Shown here: piece after piece, positions 15,665-24,266 of the stretch | How the letters are laid out: each line of letters begins with the position of its first letter | Numbering within the stretch: position 1 is the stretch's first letter | Assembly (NCBI GenBank): GCA_964581385.1 | Contig: CAZOOK010000008.1 | Location: 1 to 64,000, forward strand | Length of the DNA stretch: 64,000 nucleotides | Origin: CAZOOK01 sp964581385 | Lineage (GTDB): Bacteria; Pseudomonadota; Gammaproteobacteria; Nevskiales; Nevskiaceae | Direction: 5' to 3' | Translations under genes and position numbers: made by a program | Notes under the pieces: generated by a model | Told to the model about the DNA's origin: nothing | The model's database searches: none | What the model saw: only the letters and a program-made list of their open reading frames with translations

Positions 15665-17113
15665 CTATTCCGGAACATTGGCGCTCTTGGCACTGGCCAC
15701 CGCCTCGTCGTAATCCGGCTGCAATAGGAAGCCCGCGTTGAGCGCAGCATTTGCCGCGCGTGTGATTTTCGACACGTAATCGTGATGAGTCGGATACAGT
15801 GCAGCCACGGTCGCAGGATCAAACGGAGCGCTATTGCCTAGAAAGATGCAAGCGAACGCGGAGAGAGCGCCGCCGTGGCCAGCACCATTGTCGTAATTGT
15901 TAACCGCGGTTGGCGCTTCCATTTCCGGCAAGCGGATGCCGCCCTTGGCATTACCGTATTGGTCACGAACGATGTTGCCGCCAAACGAGAGTTGGATGTG
16001 CGGCGCGTGCGGCGGAGCCTGTCCCGAATTGATCCAACTGGTGAACGCCACGACTGCAGAGTTAAACACATAGTGGAACGGCAGCTGATTTTCCGGGTTC
16101 TTGCAGCCGATGGGAACGTTTGCCAGGGTCGGTAAATCACGCTGCTCTTGTGGCAGCTGCGCGGTGGTGCCGTAGGCGTCGTAGTGCGACGTGCCCGCCG
16201 TTTCCCAAGTACGGAGATGATCCGTGTCCGCCTGCTGCGACGCGCTGAAATTGAACATCCCGACGTCCTGCTCGGTCTCGAGCTGCATCACCTTAATCGC
16301 ATTGTCGGAACGGATGTACGCCACATAGGGGGCCGCCGGTCCACCTTTCGCAATCGGCGCGCCGTTATTGAAGCGCGAGTAGATCAGGATGCCATCGTAG
16401 ACCTGAGCCGCAGATGCTTGGAGGGCATTGACGTAGGTGACCATAAAAAACGCGGATTGCGATTCACCGCCTCCGATCAGATTCTTGAACGGCAGGCCGC
16501 CCAGCACCAATGCGGCCTGAGAACGCACCGCCTGGGCCGCTTGCGAAAAGATGTCGTAGGACAGGCTGTCGTCACTGAGATTGAGTGCGTCGTAGCGCTG
16601 TGCATCCCAGTACTTGAGCTGCTTGACGCCAGCGGTCTGCGCGCTGATGCCGATCCACGCATAACCATCGCGTAGCAGCTCGGTATGGCCCTGGCCCCAA
16701 ATCGGATCCGTATCCATCTGCGCGGTGACGTTGAGCCATTCAACCACCACGGTGCCATTGAACTTCGCCGGGTCAGCTGGGCGCCTTACCAACATACGCG
16801 TGGTGTAAGGCACGTCCGCCTGCGCGACCTTGGTGCCCCACTGACCGTCGCGGTCCCATTTACCGTCTTCAGCGTAAATATTGGCGATGCCGGTCATCTG
16901 GTACTCGTTTTCGACGTACCCCATCGCGGCCAAATTGAGCGAGGTGGACATGAAGGGGTGGTGCTTCAATCCCGCGTCGTAGGCAATGGCGGTGACAGTG
17001 GGGTTGGGCACAGTTCCATCGGCGAACGCGGACGGCGTCAAGCCAATGGCAGCGCTCGCTGCAAGTGATGCCAGCAAATGAGTAACAGACGACAACTTGC
17101 AATACGGTTTCAT
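15665..17113 (-). CDS. Secreted alpha/beta-hydrolase-domain protein
   Basis: A 482-residue secreted protein. The start at 17113 (MKPYCKLSS) has GGGGGAAAC directly upstream and begins a clear signal peptide (LLASLAASAAIGL, cleavage near AFA-DG); the frame extends 24 codons further upstream without support. The GGGESQS segment (Ser218) fits a nucleophile elbow of the large family annotated as alpha/beta hydrolase domain-containing protein. VVVEWLNVT and YDNGAGHGG are also characteristic of it. Members are often found with tannase-family esterases. Reaction unknown, probably ester hydrolysis. Confidence 0.85.
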   Translation of the reverse strand: MKPYCKLSSVTHLLASLAASAAIGLTPSAFADGTVPNPTVTAIAYDAGLKHHPFMSTSLNLAAMGYVENEYQMTGIANIYAEDGKWDRDGQWGTKVAQADVPYTTRMLVRRPADPAKFNGTVVVEWLNVTAQMDTDPIWGQGHTELLRDGYAWIGISAQTAGVKQLKYWDAQRYDALNLSDDSLSYDIFSQAAQAVRSQAALVLGGLPFKNLIGGGESQSAFFMVTYVNALQASAAQVYDGILIYSRFNNGAPIAKGGPAAPYVAYIRSDNAIKVMQLETEQDVGMFNFSASQQADTDHLRTWETAGTSHYDAYGTTAQLPQEQRDLPTLANVPIGCKNPENQLPFHYVFNSAVVAFTSWINSGQAPPHAPHIQLSFGGNIVRDQYGNAKGGIRLPEMEAPTAVNNYDNGAGHGGALSAFACIFLGNSAPFDPATVAALYPTHHDYVSKITRAANAALNAGFLLQPDYDEAVASAKSANVPE

Positions 17114-17235
17114 GTTTCCCCCTACCCTATATTGATTTTTTTTGTACGGCTGCATCAGCTTCAACGTTTTAGCAGAATTACGCAACTCGACTTGCGAACA
17201 AAGCCGGCCTCGTCGTTAATTTTTGCAGCTGTGAT

Positions 17236-17745
17236 TCATTGAACGATCTGATAAAAGCGAATGATCAGCTTGGTACCCTGGTACAACCCGCGCCCGATAA
17301 AGACGTTGTCGTTGAGATATGAGTATTTGCCGTCCCCAGCAGTGAATTTCGGCTGCGTATAAAAATATATCAGACCGTTCGGGTCGTAGTGCGCTATGCC
17401 TTCGTTCACGACCTTGATGTAAGCGCCATCGGAGGTTTTGAGCATATAGATGGCGTCTACGTGAAAATTGCCATCGCGATCCTTCATTTGATAGTCCGCT
17501 CCACCGGGCACAATACTGCCCTCGATGTCGGGTCCGGAAAAGGTCCCGCCGGTGATGGGTACGGTAAATGCAACGCCACTGCCGGTGCGGCCAATGCGCT
17601 GCTTGGGGTCGAGATCGACATTCTCTTCCCACGCGAATTGTAACTGCGGTGTCGTCTGGTCCGGCGGCTGCGTCGCAAATATCTGCTGGCTTAAAAACAA
17701 GGCGGCCATGAGCGCGGTGTTGCGCAGCGATCCATTCGTGTTCAC
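17236..17745 (-). CDS. Secreted DUF3237-family protein
   Basis: A 169-residue protein with an N-terminal signal segment (ALMAALFLSQQIFA) and the DUF3237 signature GGTFSGPDIEGSIVPGGADY around residues 65-85, followed by DAIYMLKTSDGAYIKV. DUF3237 proteins form a beta-barrel of unknown function and are usually cytoplasmic; a signal sequence is less common. It lies between two secreted hydrolase genes on the same strand, 18 nt after the tannase-family gene, so it is probably co-transcribed with it. Confidence 0.85.
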   Translation of the reverse strand: MNTNGSLRNTALMAALFLSQQIFATQPPDQTTPQLQFAWEENVDLDPKQRIGRTGSGVAFTVPITGGTFSGPDIEGSIVPGGADYQMKDRDGNFHVDAIYMLKTSDGAYIKVVNEGIAHYDPNGLIYFYTQPKFTAGDGKYSYLNDNVFIGRGLYQGTKLIIRFYQIVQ

Positions 17746-17763
17746 ATCTTCTCCAAAGATTCA

Positions 17764-19533
17764 CTAGGGATTTTCGCAACTGAAGCTCGCGGCCTCGTTG
17801 ACGTCGCCGCTGCCCTTGTAGTGCGCGTACTTCGGATACGCGCACAGCGGCCGCGTGGTACCTGCGGGCAAGCTGCTGGAGGACGGTTCGCCGGGTTGTG
17901 CCGATATGACATCGGGCGCCTGGCCGTTCTCAACCCAATTTACGAGCGGATCCAACATGTCGAAGGAGTCGGTTGTGTAATCTCCCCCGTAGCAGTGGTT
18001 CATGCCGGGCACGAGAAACAGACGCGCGAAATTTGGAGTGCCATTGCCGTACGCCGTGGACAGCGCGTTGTAGTACGCAAGGGTGTCGTTCATCGAAAAC
18101 ACCGGATCGCTGCCGCCATGGAAATAGATGATCTTTCCACCGTGGCTCTTAAATGCATTCAAATTAGTGGAGTCGGCGTCCATGAAGCCGACCGCCGAAA
18201 CGCTGTAGTCGCCCGAGGTCGCATCGATGGCCTGTTCGAACTGATCCATGTTTATCGTGAACATATCCACCGTCGGGTCCGGCGGTGTGATGAAGATATA
18301 GCCACTCGACTTCTGCGCCAGCGTGACGTTGAAAGCGCTGTTGGTGCCCAACGGCGAGCCAAGGTCCCAACGAATCCAGCCGTTGTAACTGCTCATATCG
18401 GTGTCGTACGGGAACGACGCATATAGGGCGCTACCGTTCGATGCTTTCGCACCGCCGAAGATTTTATGGAGCGCCGTGACTTGGTCAGCGCTGAGGCAGG
18501 AATTCCGCTTGGCGCCCGCACATTGCAGTGTGGCCGGTTCGAATTTTCCGGCACAGGCGGCGGTGTTGAAGATCATGTTGTCCGCCACGCCGTCGAGCGC
18601 GTCGCAGGCCTGGAGGACACCTTTTTGCACAAGGTCGAGGTCGGAGTGCGAGAAAGCTTTGTACAGCAGTGGATTGCCGTTCTTGTCGGTTGCCTTAGGG
18701 TTGTTCGCCTCGGCAACGATGGCCAGCGCCTGCGTGTTCCAGGCTTCCGCGATTGCCGCGTGCGGTAGATGAAACCCGGGGTCGCCGGAAACGATGCCAT
18801 CGAACTGATCCCCGTATTTCTGCGAAGCCTGCATCGCTTCCTGCCCGCCCTTCGAGCAGCCGATGAAATACGAATGTGCCGGCTGCTGGGCGTAGTACCG
18901 CGCAATGATCTGCTTGGCGATCGGAGTCACCTGGCCAATCGAGGCATAGCCGTAGTTGACGCGCGCGCTCGGGTCGACACCGAAGCCCGCCTTCAGCTGG
19001 CCGAGCTGAGCGGCTGCGCCTGTGAGGGTAGTGCTCTCGTGACCGCCGTCGCTGCTGACTACCGCAAAGCCACGCCACAGCGCGGGTACTTGTGGCGACG
19101 AAGAACCATGTAAGGTCAGAACCGCTCCCCACGCGGGTGCAACGTAGCCGTCGGCAGCTGCTCCGCCCTGATAAAAGAATCGTCCATTCCACTGCGTCGG
19201 CATGCGCAGCTCGAAACGTGTGCCGTAGCTGTTGGAGCCAGTGTCCGGGTCGGTATGGCCCGAAGTATAAGCGCCGATGGTGCCTTGAACGACGCAGTTT
19301 TCCGGCGTTGGTCCCGCATCCGGAAATGAGGAGTCAGTTTTACCGCCGCGACCGAGTTTGACGGATTCGATCGTGGTATTAGCCAGCGCAAGCTGAGTCG
19401 CGAGGCTGCTGCACGCAACAGCCGGCGTATTAGCCGCCAGTTGTGCCGCAGCACTTGTACCGTTGTACGAAACCAGCAGTGCAATGGTCACAGCGGCGAC
19501 GCCGCGAGCCGCCTTAGTATGTTTTGTCGTCAC
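17764..19533 (-). CDS. Tannase/feruloyl esterase family protein
   Basis: A 589-residue secreted esterase with a signal peptide (VAAVTIALLVSYNGTSAAA). The nucleophile elbow is IGCSKGG (Ser227) and the catalytic His lies in PGMNHCYGG. The cysteines next to Ser and His form the CS-D-HC arrangement typical of this family, and GGSDPVFS supplies the candidate Asp. Family members release ferulic, gallic or related aromatic acids from esters (MHETase is a relative). It is divergent from a feruloyl-CoA-synthase-like gene, so uptake and activation of the released aromatic acid is a natural reading. The exact substrate is inferred. Confidence 0.9.
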   Translation of the reverse strand: MTTKHTKAARGVAAVTIALLVSYNGTSAAAQLAANTPAVACSSLATQLALANTTIESVKLGRGGKTDSSFPDAGPTPENCVVQGTIGAYTSGHTDPDTGSNSYGTRFELRMPTQWNGRFFYQGGAAADGYVAPAWGAVLTLHGSSSPQVPALWRGFAVVSSDGGHESTTLTGAAAQLGQLKAGFGVDPSARVNYGYASIGQVTPIAKQIIARYYAQQPAHSYFIGCSKGGQEAMQASQKYGDQFDGIVSGDPGFHLPHAAIAEAWNTQALAIVAEANNPKATDKNGNPLLYKAFSHSDLDLVQKGVLQACDALDGVADNMIFNTAACAGKFEPATLQCAGAKRNSCLSADQVTALHKIFGGAKASNGSALYASFPYDTDMSSYNGWIRWDLGSPLGTNSAFNVTLAQKSSGYIFITPPDPTVDMFTINMDQFEQAIDATSGDYSVSAVGFMDADSTNLNAFKSHGGKIIYFHGGSDPVFSMNDTLAYYNALSTAYGNGTPNFARLFLVPGMNHCYGGDYTTDSFDMLDPLVNWVENGQAPDVISAQPGEPSSSSLPAGTTRPLCAYPKYAHYKGSGDVNEAASFSCENP

Positions 19534-19571
19534 GCTTCCCCCTAATTGTCCGCCAACTTTTACTTACTTTT

Positions 19572-19603
19572 TATAAGTATTTTTAAGTTCGGAATCTATA
19601 TAA
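19572..19603 (-). promoter_or_regulatory. Bipartite AT-rich motif upstream of the tannase-family gene, copy 2
   Basis: TATAAGTATTTT, 13 nt, TATATAA on the plus strand, the same boxes and spacing as at 15137-15168. It lies 39 nt upstream of the tannase-family start and overlaps the predicted -10 region of that gene's promoter, a typical place for an operator. Confidence 0.5.
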
Positions 19604-19621
19604 GCATTATTGCTCTGTCAA
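19593..19621 (-). promoter_or_regulatory. Predicted sigma-70 promoter of the tannase-family gene
   Basis: On the minus strand a perfect TTGACA (19616-19621) is followed after 17 nt by TAGATT (19593-19598), or after 15 nt by TATAGA. Spacing and position, about 60 nt upstream of the start codon, fit a sigma-70 promoter. The -10 is weak, as for a regulated promoter. Confidence 0.4.
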
Positions 19622-19788
19622 ATTGGACGATGATGATTGCGAATCGCTATCCCGTAATGCGGTGCAGCAATTGAGTGCAGTAAACCGAACGGAAGCAAAA
19701 ATGCAGCTGTAGAGCGCTCGGAGATCGATTATCGTCTCTCGACATTGCAGCACCCTTTCGCGGAAATGCTAAGTAAAGGAGGAGAGCC

Positions 19789-21630
19789 GTGTATCGAGCC
19801 GTTGCCCTCGGCTGCAACACTGCTGACTTCAACACCGGCGCCGACGGTGTCCTGCGTATCCGCTCGCCGGAGCCGCTGCAGCCTTATCCGCGGCACCTCC
19901 TCGATCGGCTGGCCGAGGGTGCCGTGCAGCACCCCGAGCGGACCTTCGTGGCGCAGCGCGGCAGCGACGGTGCTTGGCGCCGCATTTCCTACGCGCAGAT
20001 GCTGCACGGCGCACGCAGTCTGGGCCAAACGCTGCTGCAGCGCGGCCTGAGCGTGGACCGCCCGCTACTGATTCTGTCGGGCAACGACCTGGAGCATCTG
20101 CAACTCAGCTTCGGCGCGATGTGGGCGGGTATTCCTTACTGTCCGGTATCGCCGGCCTATTCGCTGATGTCGCAGGATTTCGAAAAGCTGCGGCACGTCT
20201 GGCGCACGCTGACGCCAGGCATGGTGTTCGCCGCAGACGGCACCGCCTACGAGCGTGCGATCGCCGCAGCGGTATCGCCGGAAGTCGAGGTCGTTCTGGC
20301 GAAGGGGACGCTGGGCCGCGAGTGGACCCGCTTCGAGGCATTGGTGGCGACGACGCCCACTCCGGCGGTGGACGCAGCTTTTGCCGACACCGGCCCGGAT
20401 ACGGTGGCCAAGTTCTTGTTCACTTCAGGTTCGACCAGGTCGCCTAAGGCCGTCATTACCACTCAACGCATGCTGTGCAGCAACCAGCAGATGATCCTGC
20501 AGAGCTTCCCTTTCCTCGGTGAGGAACCACCGGTGCTGGTGGATTGGTTGCCGTGGAATCACACTTTTGGCGGCAACCACAACGTCGGCATTGCGCTGTA
20601 CAACGGCGGCACGCTTTACGTCGACGACGGCAAGCCGACGCCGCAAGGTTTCGTTGAGACCGTGCGCAACTTGCGCGAGATTGCGCCCACCGTTTACTTC
20701 AACGTGCCCAGGGGCTGGGAAGAACTGGCAGTGGCGCTGGAAACCGACGCGCAGCTGCGCCGAACCTTCTTCTCGCGCGTCCGGCTGTTCATGTTCGCCG
20801 GCGCCGGCCTGTCTCAGGCCACCTGGGACAGGCTCGAGCGGGTCGCTGAGGCGCACTGCGGTAAGCGTATCCGGGTGGTGTCCGGCCTGGGCATGACCGA
20901 GACTTCGCCATCGTGCACCTTCGCCACCCTGCCTGGAGTGAAATCAGGCCATATCGGCCTGCCCTGCCCGGGTTGCGAAGTAAAGCTGGTGCCGGTGCAG
21001 GGCAAGCTTGAAGCGCGTTTCCGCGGACCGCACATCATGCCCGGTTACTGGCGCGCACCGGAGCAGACCCAGGCGGCCTTCGACGAGGACGGCTACTACT
21101 GCAGCGGCGACGCGGTCGCACTGGTCGATCCGGCGCAACCGCGGTTGGGACTGATGTTCGACGGCCGCCTCGCTGAGGATTTCAAGCTGTCCTCCGCGAC
21201 TTTCGTCAGCGTCGGCCCACTGCGGAGCCGCGTGATCCTGGAGGGCGCGCCCTACATCCAGGATGTAGTGGTGACGGGACCCGACCGCGACGACATAGGA
21301 ATTCTGGTCTTTCCCAACGTCGATGACTGCCGCAGCCTCGCCGGCCTTCGCGCCGAGGCGACGACAGAAGAAGTGCTGCGTGCTCCGGCGGTGCGGGCTT
21401 GGTTACAGGCTCTGCTGGACCAGCTGAACCGCTCGGCCAGCGGCAGTTCGACGCGTATCGCGCGGGCGCGTCTGCTGTTGGAGCCACCGTCGATCGACAA
21501 AGGTGAGATCACGGACAAGCGCTCGATCAACCAGCGCGCCGTGCTCAACCATCGCGCAGCATTGGTCGAGTCGCTCTATACCGACGGCGATCCGGAGGTC
21601 ATCCTGCCCCGCATGGCGCCGCGAACCTGA
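19789..21630 (+). CDS. fcs: Feruloyl-CoA synthase-like AMP-forming acyl-CoA ligase
   Basis: A 613-residue ANL-superfamily ligase with the long N-terminal extension and C-terminal ending (EITDKRSINQRAVLNHRAAL) characteristic of feruloyl-CoA synthases. The P-loop-like motif FLFTSGSTRSPKAV is near residue 207, GLGMTETSP is the adenylation core, and YYCSGDAV the A-domain aspartate motif. It starts at a GTG with an excellent AAAGGAGGAG. It should activate a hydroxycinnamate-type acid to its CoA thioester in the cytoplasm. The neighbouring tannase-family esterase and MarR regulator fit an aromatic-ester pathway. No feruloyl-CoA hydratase or vanillin dehydrogenase is nearby, so other acids are possible. 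Confidence 0.87.
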   Translation: MYRAVALGCNTADFNTGADGVLRIRSPEPLQPYPRHLLDRLAEGAVQHPERTFVAQRGSDGAWRRISYAQMLHGARSLGQTLLQRGLSVDRPLLILSGNDLEHLQLSFGAMWAGIPYCPVSPAYSLMSQDFEKLRHVWRTLTPGMVFAADGTAYERAIAAAVSPEVEVVLAKGTLGREWTRFEALVATTPTPAVDAAFADTGPDTVAKFLFTSGSTRSPKAVITTQRMLCSNQQMILQSFPFLGEEPPVLVDWLPWNHTFGGNHNVGIALYNGGTLYVDDGKPTPQGFVETVRNLREIAPTVYFNVPRGWEELAVALETDAQLRRTFFSRVRLFMFAGAGLSQATWDRLERVAEAHCGKRIRVVSGLGMTETSPSCTFATLPGVKSGHIGLPCPGCEVKLVPVQGKLEARFRGPHIMPGYWRAPEQTQAAFDEDGYYCSGDAVALVDPAQPRLGLMFDGRLAEDFKLSSATFVSVGPLRSRVILEGAPYIQDVVVTGPDRDDIGILVFPNVDDCRSLAGLRAEATTEEVLRAPAVRAWLQALLDQLNRSASGSSTRIARARLLLEPPSIDKGEITDKRSINQRAVLNHRAALVESLYTDGDPEVILPRMAPRT

Positions 21631-21723
21631 AACACACGGATACGGCCGGCGACGCTGCGCTCATAAAATAAATTAAACTTATCCGATAATAATCAAGCAG
21701 CTTTCCGTTGGGACCACTTCAAG

Positions 21724-22203
21724 ATGCCAAAGCCTCCCGTAGCGAGCCGCGGTCACGGCCTGCGCCGACTCGATCAGTCGTCACTGTTGAGTCTGCTCGG
21801 ATACCATCTGCGACGCGCGGACGTGCGCATGGACCAAACGTTCCGCAAGTGCATCAGCAAGCCATTCAAGCTCAAGCCGGTGGAATTCTCGGTGCTATCG
21901 TTGATTACGGTTAATACCGGCGTCACCTACAAGGAGCTGGGCGAGGCACTGAACGTGGCGGGTCCCAACCTCGCCCTCATCATCGCCAGCATGCAGAAAC
22001 GCAAGCTGGTGATCCGCCGCCCCAACCCGCTCGATGGCCGTTCGATGTTCCTGGAGGCCTCACCCAAGGGCCAGAAACTCCTGGTTCAGGTTCGTGCTGC
22101 CGTAGAAGCGCTGGAGAGCGAGCTGCTGGCGGGTTGGAGCGCGGAGCAGCGCGACACCCTGTTCCGGATGCTCAGCAAGCTGCACCGCATTGGCTCCGGC
22201 TGA
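21724..22203 (+). CDS. MarR-family transcriptional regulator
   Basis: A 159-residue winged-helix regulator. LLGYHLRRADVRMDQTF forms the dimerisation helix, VTYKELGEALNVAGPNLALIIASMQKRKLV the helix-turn-helix, and RRPNPLDGRSMFLEASPKG the wing with the usual D-G-R turn. It lies 94 nt after the feruloyl-CoA-synthase-like gene on the same strand. MarR proteins such as FerC control ferulate genes in other bacteria and respond to hydroxycinnamoyl-CoA, which makes this a good candidate regulator of the ligase and the divergent esterase genes. An A+T-rich stretch just upstream may carry its own promoter. Confidence 0.9.
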   Translation: MPKPPVASRGHGLRRLDQSSLLSLLGYHLRRADVRMDQTFRKCISKPFKLKPVEFSVLSLITVNTGVTYKELGEALNVAGPNLALIIASMQKRKLVIRRPNPLDGRSMFLEASPKGQKLLVQVRAAVEALESELLAGWSAEQRDTLFRMLSKLHRIGSG

Positions 22204-22289
22204 ACCCTCGGGACGGCTTGGATGAGAGCGCCGACCACTGATTCAGCTACTTTCACATCCCCACCCGAATGTGTCGTGCTGCAGGAAAA

Positions 22290-22877
22290 TTATTTGTATG
22301 CGTCGAACCCTTTCTGTCCTTCTTTCAGCGGCAATGAAAAGCAATTCATATACATTCCCGCCAACACATAACTGCCTATCGTGAAGGTTAGATCCACCAT
22401 TTGCCGCACACTCAAATGGCCAGTCATCGAATTCCAAAGCGAATCATCGATGTTCGATGTCAAGTGCATTTGATCTACTCCTTTTATCAGCAGCGCTTCT
22501 AGCTCGGTCCAACCTACAGCACCTGCGCCCAATGTAATGCGCCGCACTTCGTCTTCGGATAACAACTTATCGCGCACCACAATGAAAGCATGCTGAGCCC
22601 ATTCAGTTTCAAAACGCCACAACCAGGCAACTCGCAAAATAATTATTCGAGCGTGTCGTGACTGGAGATTGGATTTCCGCAATATATAATCAGCAAACGG
22701 GAAATAGACCCGTGCCAACGATGGGTTTTGTAACACCGTGGAGAGAATCGGTGAGAGCTTGTCTTTTTCGCTTTCATCGCCGTTCAATCCATACAGACTA
22801 AACGACACTGAAAAAGAAGCCACAATTTGCCTAACCTCCTCGGTCCATTGATCGTGGCTTATGGGCGGCATTCTCAT
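22290..22877 (-). CDS. Carboxymuconolactone decarboxylase-like protein (intact copy)
   Basis: A 195-residue single-domain CMD-fold protein (ARIIILRVAWLWRFETEWAQ, DKLLSEDEVRRITLG, QMVDLTFTIGSYVLAGMYMN). It has no CxxC. The E-x-E-W-x-Q-H segment is that of the group often found beside SDRs in steroid or terpenoid catabolic clusters. It is the last gene of the minus-strand operon running from 29.8 kb. A shortened second copy is at 23066-23461, and the segment between them is a remnant of the SDR gene, so this copy arose in or survived a tandem duplication. Confidence 0.85.
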   Translation of the reverse strand: MRMPPISHDQWTEEVRQIVASFSVSFSLYGLNGDESEKDKLSPILSTVLQNPSLARVYFPFADYILRKSNLQSRHARIIILRVAWLWRFETEWAQHAFIVVRDKLLSEDEVRRITLGAGAVGWTELEALLIKGVDQMHLTSNIDDSLWNSMTGHLSVRQMVDLTFTIGSYVLAGMYMNCFSLPLKEGQKGFDAYK

Positions 22878-22885
22878 CTGTTGTT

Positions 22886-23082
22886 ACTCTCTTACGTTTA
22901 TTGAACTGCCCGGATTTGTTCCACGATAGATCGGCGATACAAGGCCGGCGACCTGTTCTGATCACTCAATCGCTAAATACAGAGCGGTGTTTGCGACATC
23001 AATCAGCACCCTCTTCCGTTGTAGCACCTGAGTACGCCGCATAAGGTCTGTCATGTCATAAAAGGTCATCCCAGCAGGAATA
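22886..23082 (-). pseudogene. Remnant of a duplicated SDR gene (3' end)
   Basis: On the minus strand this segment reads IPAGMTFYDMTDLMRRTQ followed by IDVANTALYLAIE and then stop codons. It is clearly the C-terminal third of the SDR encoded at 23468-24226 (IPAGMTFYDMTDRIRRTQ, IDVANAALYLAS). The 5' two thirds are absent. It is the upstream half of a duplicated SDR-CMD unit. Confidence 0.85.
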
Positions 23083-23461
23083 TCGTGAAGGCCAGATCCG
23101 CCATTTGCCGGACACTCAAATGGCTAGTCAGTGACTGCCGAAGCGAATCATCGATCTCCGATGTTTGATGAATTTGATCAACTGCCTTTATTAGTAGCAT
23201 TTCTAGATCGGTCCAGCCTTTAGCATCTGTACCCAATGTAATGCGTCGCACTTCATCTTCGGATAACAACTTATCGCGCACTACAATAGAGGCATGCTGA
23301 GCCCACTCAATTTCAAAACACCACAACCAAGCTGCGCGCAAGACGATTATTCGAATATTTCGTGCCGACAGGCTGCTCTTTCTAAAAATGTAATCGGCAA
23401 ACGGAAAATAGATAGAATCTAACTCCGTCCATTGATCGTGGTTTATGGACGACATTCTCAT
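23066..23461 (-). pseudogene. Truncated duplicate of the CMD-like gene
   Basis: An open 131-codon frame, nearly the same as the CMD gene at 22290-22877 but with an in-frame loss of about 40 residues after WTE (the copies rejoin at YFPFADYI) and a C-terminus cut after MADLAFTI. There it runs into the SDR remnant and ends FLLG. The lost parts include helices of the CMD core, so the product is probably inactive although still translatable. The start is 6 nt downstream of the stop of the intact SDR gene, as expected for the original gene order. Confidence 0.75.
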
Positions 23462-23467
23462 CTGCCG

Positions 23468-24226
23468 TCACTCTTGCACATTGATCGGACCACCTAGATT
23501 CGTTCCGCCATCAACGGGTAATACAAGGCCGGTGACCTGTGCTGATAAATCACTGGCCAAATACAGAGCGGCGTTCGCAACATCGATCGGCATCCCCTGC
23601 CGCTGTAACGGCTGGGTACGCCGTATGCGGTCTGTCATGTCATAAAATGTCATTCCGGCAGGAATATGACCGGGTGCGATGCAATTGACGCGAATGCCAT
23701 ATTCGCCAAGATCCCTTGCGATCGACTGTGTGAAATGAATGACTCCTGCCTTAGCCGCACGATAGGTGATTAGAGGCAGTCCTGGCTTAATCGCAGCGAG
23801 GGACGACGTATTAATAATTGAACCCCCTCCATGTTTGGCCATATAACGTCCGGCACACTGACTTCCGATCATGACGCCATACAGATTGACGGCGATGACT
23901 CGATCGAAGTCCTTGAGATCATCGTCCAAGAAGCGATTGTGTACCGCGCCGCTGATCCCGGCGTTGTTAAACATGATGTTGAGCGCACCAAAGTGGTCCA
24001 CAGCGAAGTCGACAAGCGCTTGAACCTGATCTGCATTGGCGACATCAGTTTGTTTGAATACCGCCGCCTCGCCAAGCTTGTCCGCCAACGACACTCCCTG
24101 CTCGATATTGATGTCGGCGATTACGACCTTGGCACCTATTTCCACAAACAGTTCTACTGTTGCGCGGCCAATGCCACTTGCCCCTCCCGTTACGATTGCC
24201 ACCTTATTAAAAAGCAGTTGAGTCAT
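23468..24226 (-). CDS. Short-chain dehydrogenase/reductase (SDR)
   Basis: A 252-residue classical SDR: TGGASGIG (residues 13-20), NNAG (about 89-92), a serine in NTSSLAA, and the active-site tyrosine-lysine pair in ITYRAAKAG (Y-R-A-A-K). The C-terminal PVDGGTNLGG is typical. It lies in the middle of the catabolic operon, 40 nt downstream of the monooxygenase gene, and probably oxidises or reduces a hydroxyl/keto intermediate. Its 3' end is duplicated at 22886-23082. Confidence 0.93.
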   Translation of the reverse strand: MTQLLFNKVAIVTGGASGIGRATVELFVEIGAKVVIADINIEQGVSLADKLGEAAVFKQTDVANADQVQALVDFAVDHFGALNIMFNNAGISGAVHNRFLDDDLKDFDRVIAVNLYGVMIGSQCAGRYMAKHGGGSIINTSSLAAIKPGLPLITYRAAKAGVIHFTQSIARDLGEYGIRVNCIAPGHIPAGMTFYDMTDRIRRTQPLQRQGMPIDVANAALYLASDLSAQVTGLVLPVDGGTNLGGPINVQE

Positions 24227-24266
24227 GGGTTGAACTCTCTTTCAGGAGATGGCACGTCGCTGCATG

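Noticed and set aside
15258..15741. Several overlapping frames of 100-144 codons on the plus strand
   Set aside because: They fall within the MITE-like element and are products of its GC-rich inverted repeats; composition is not protein-like.
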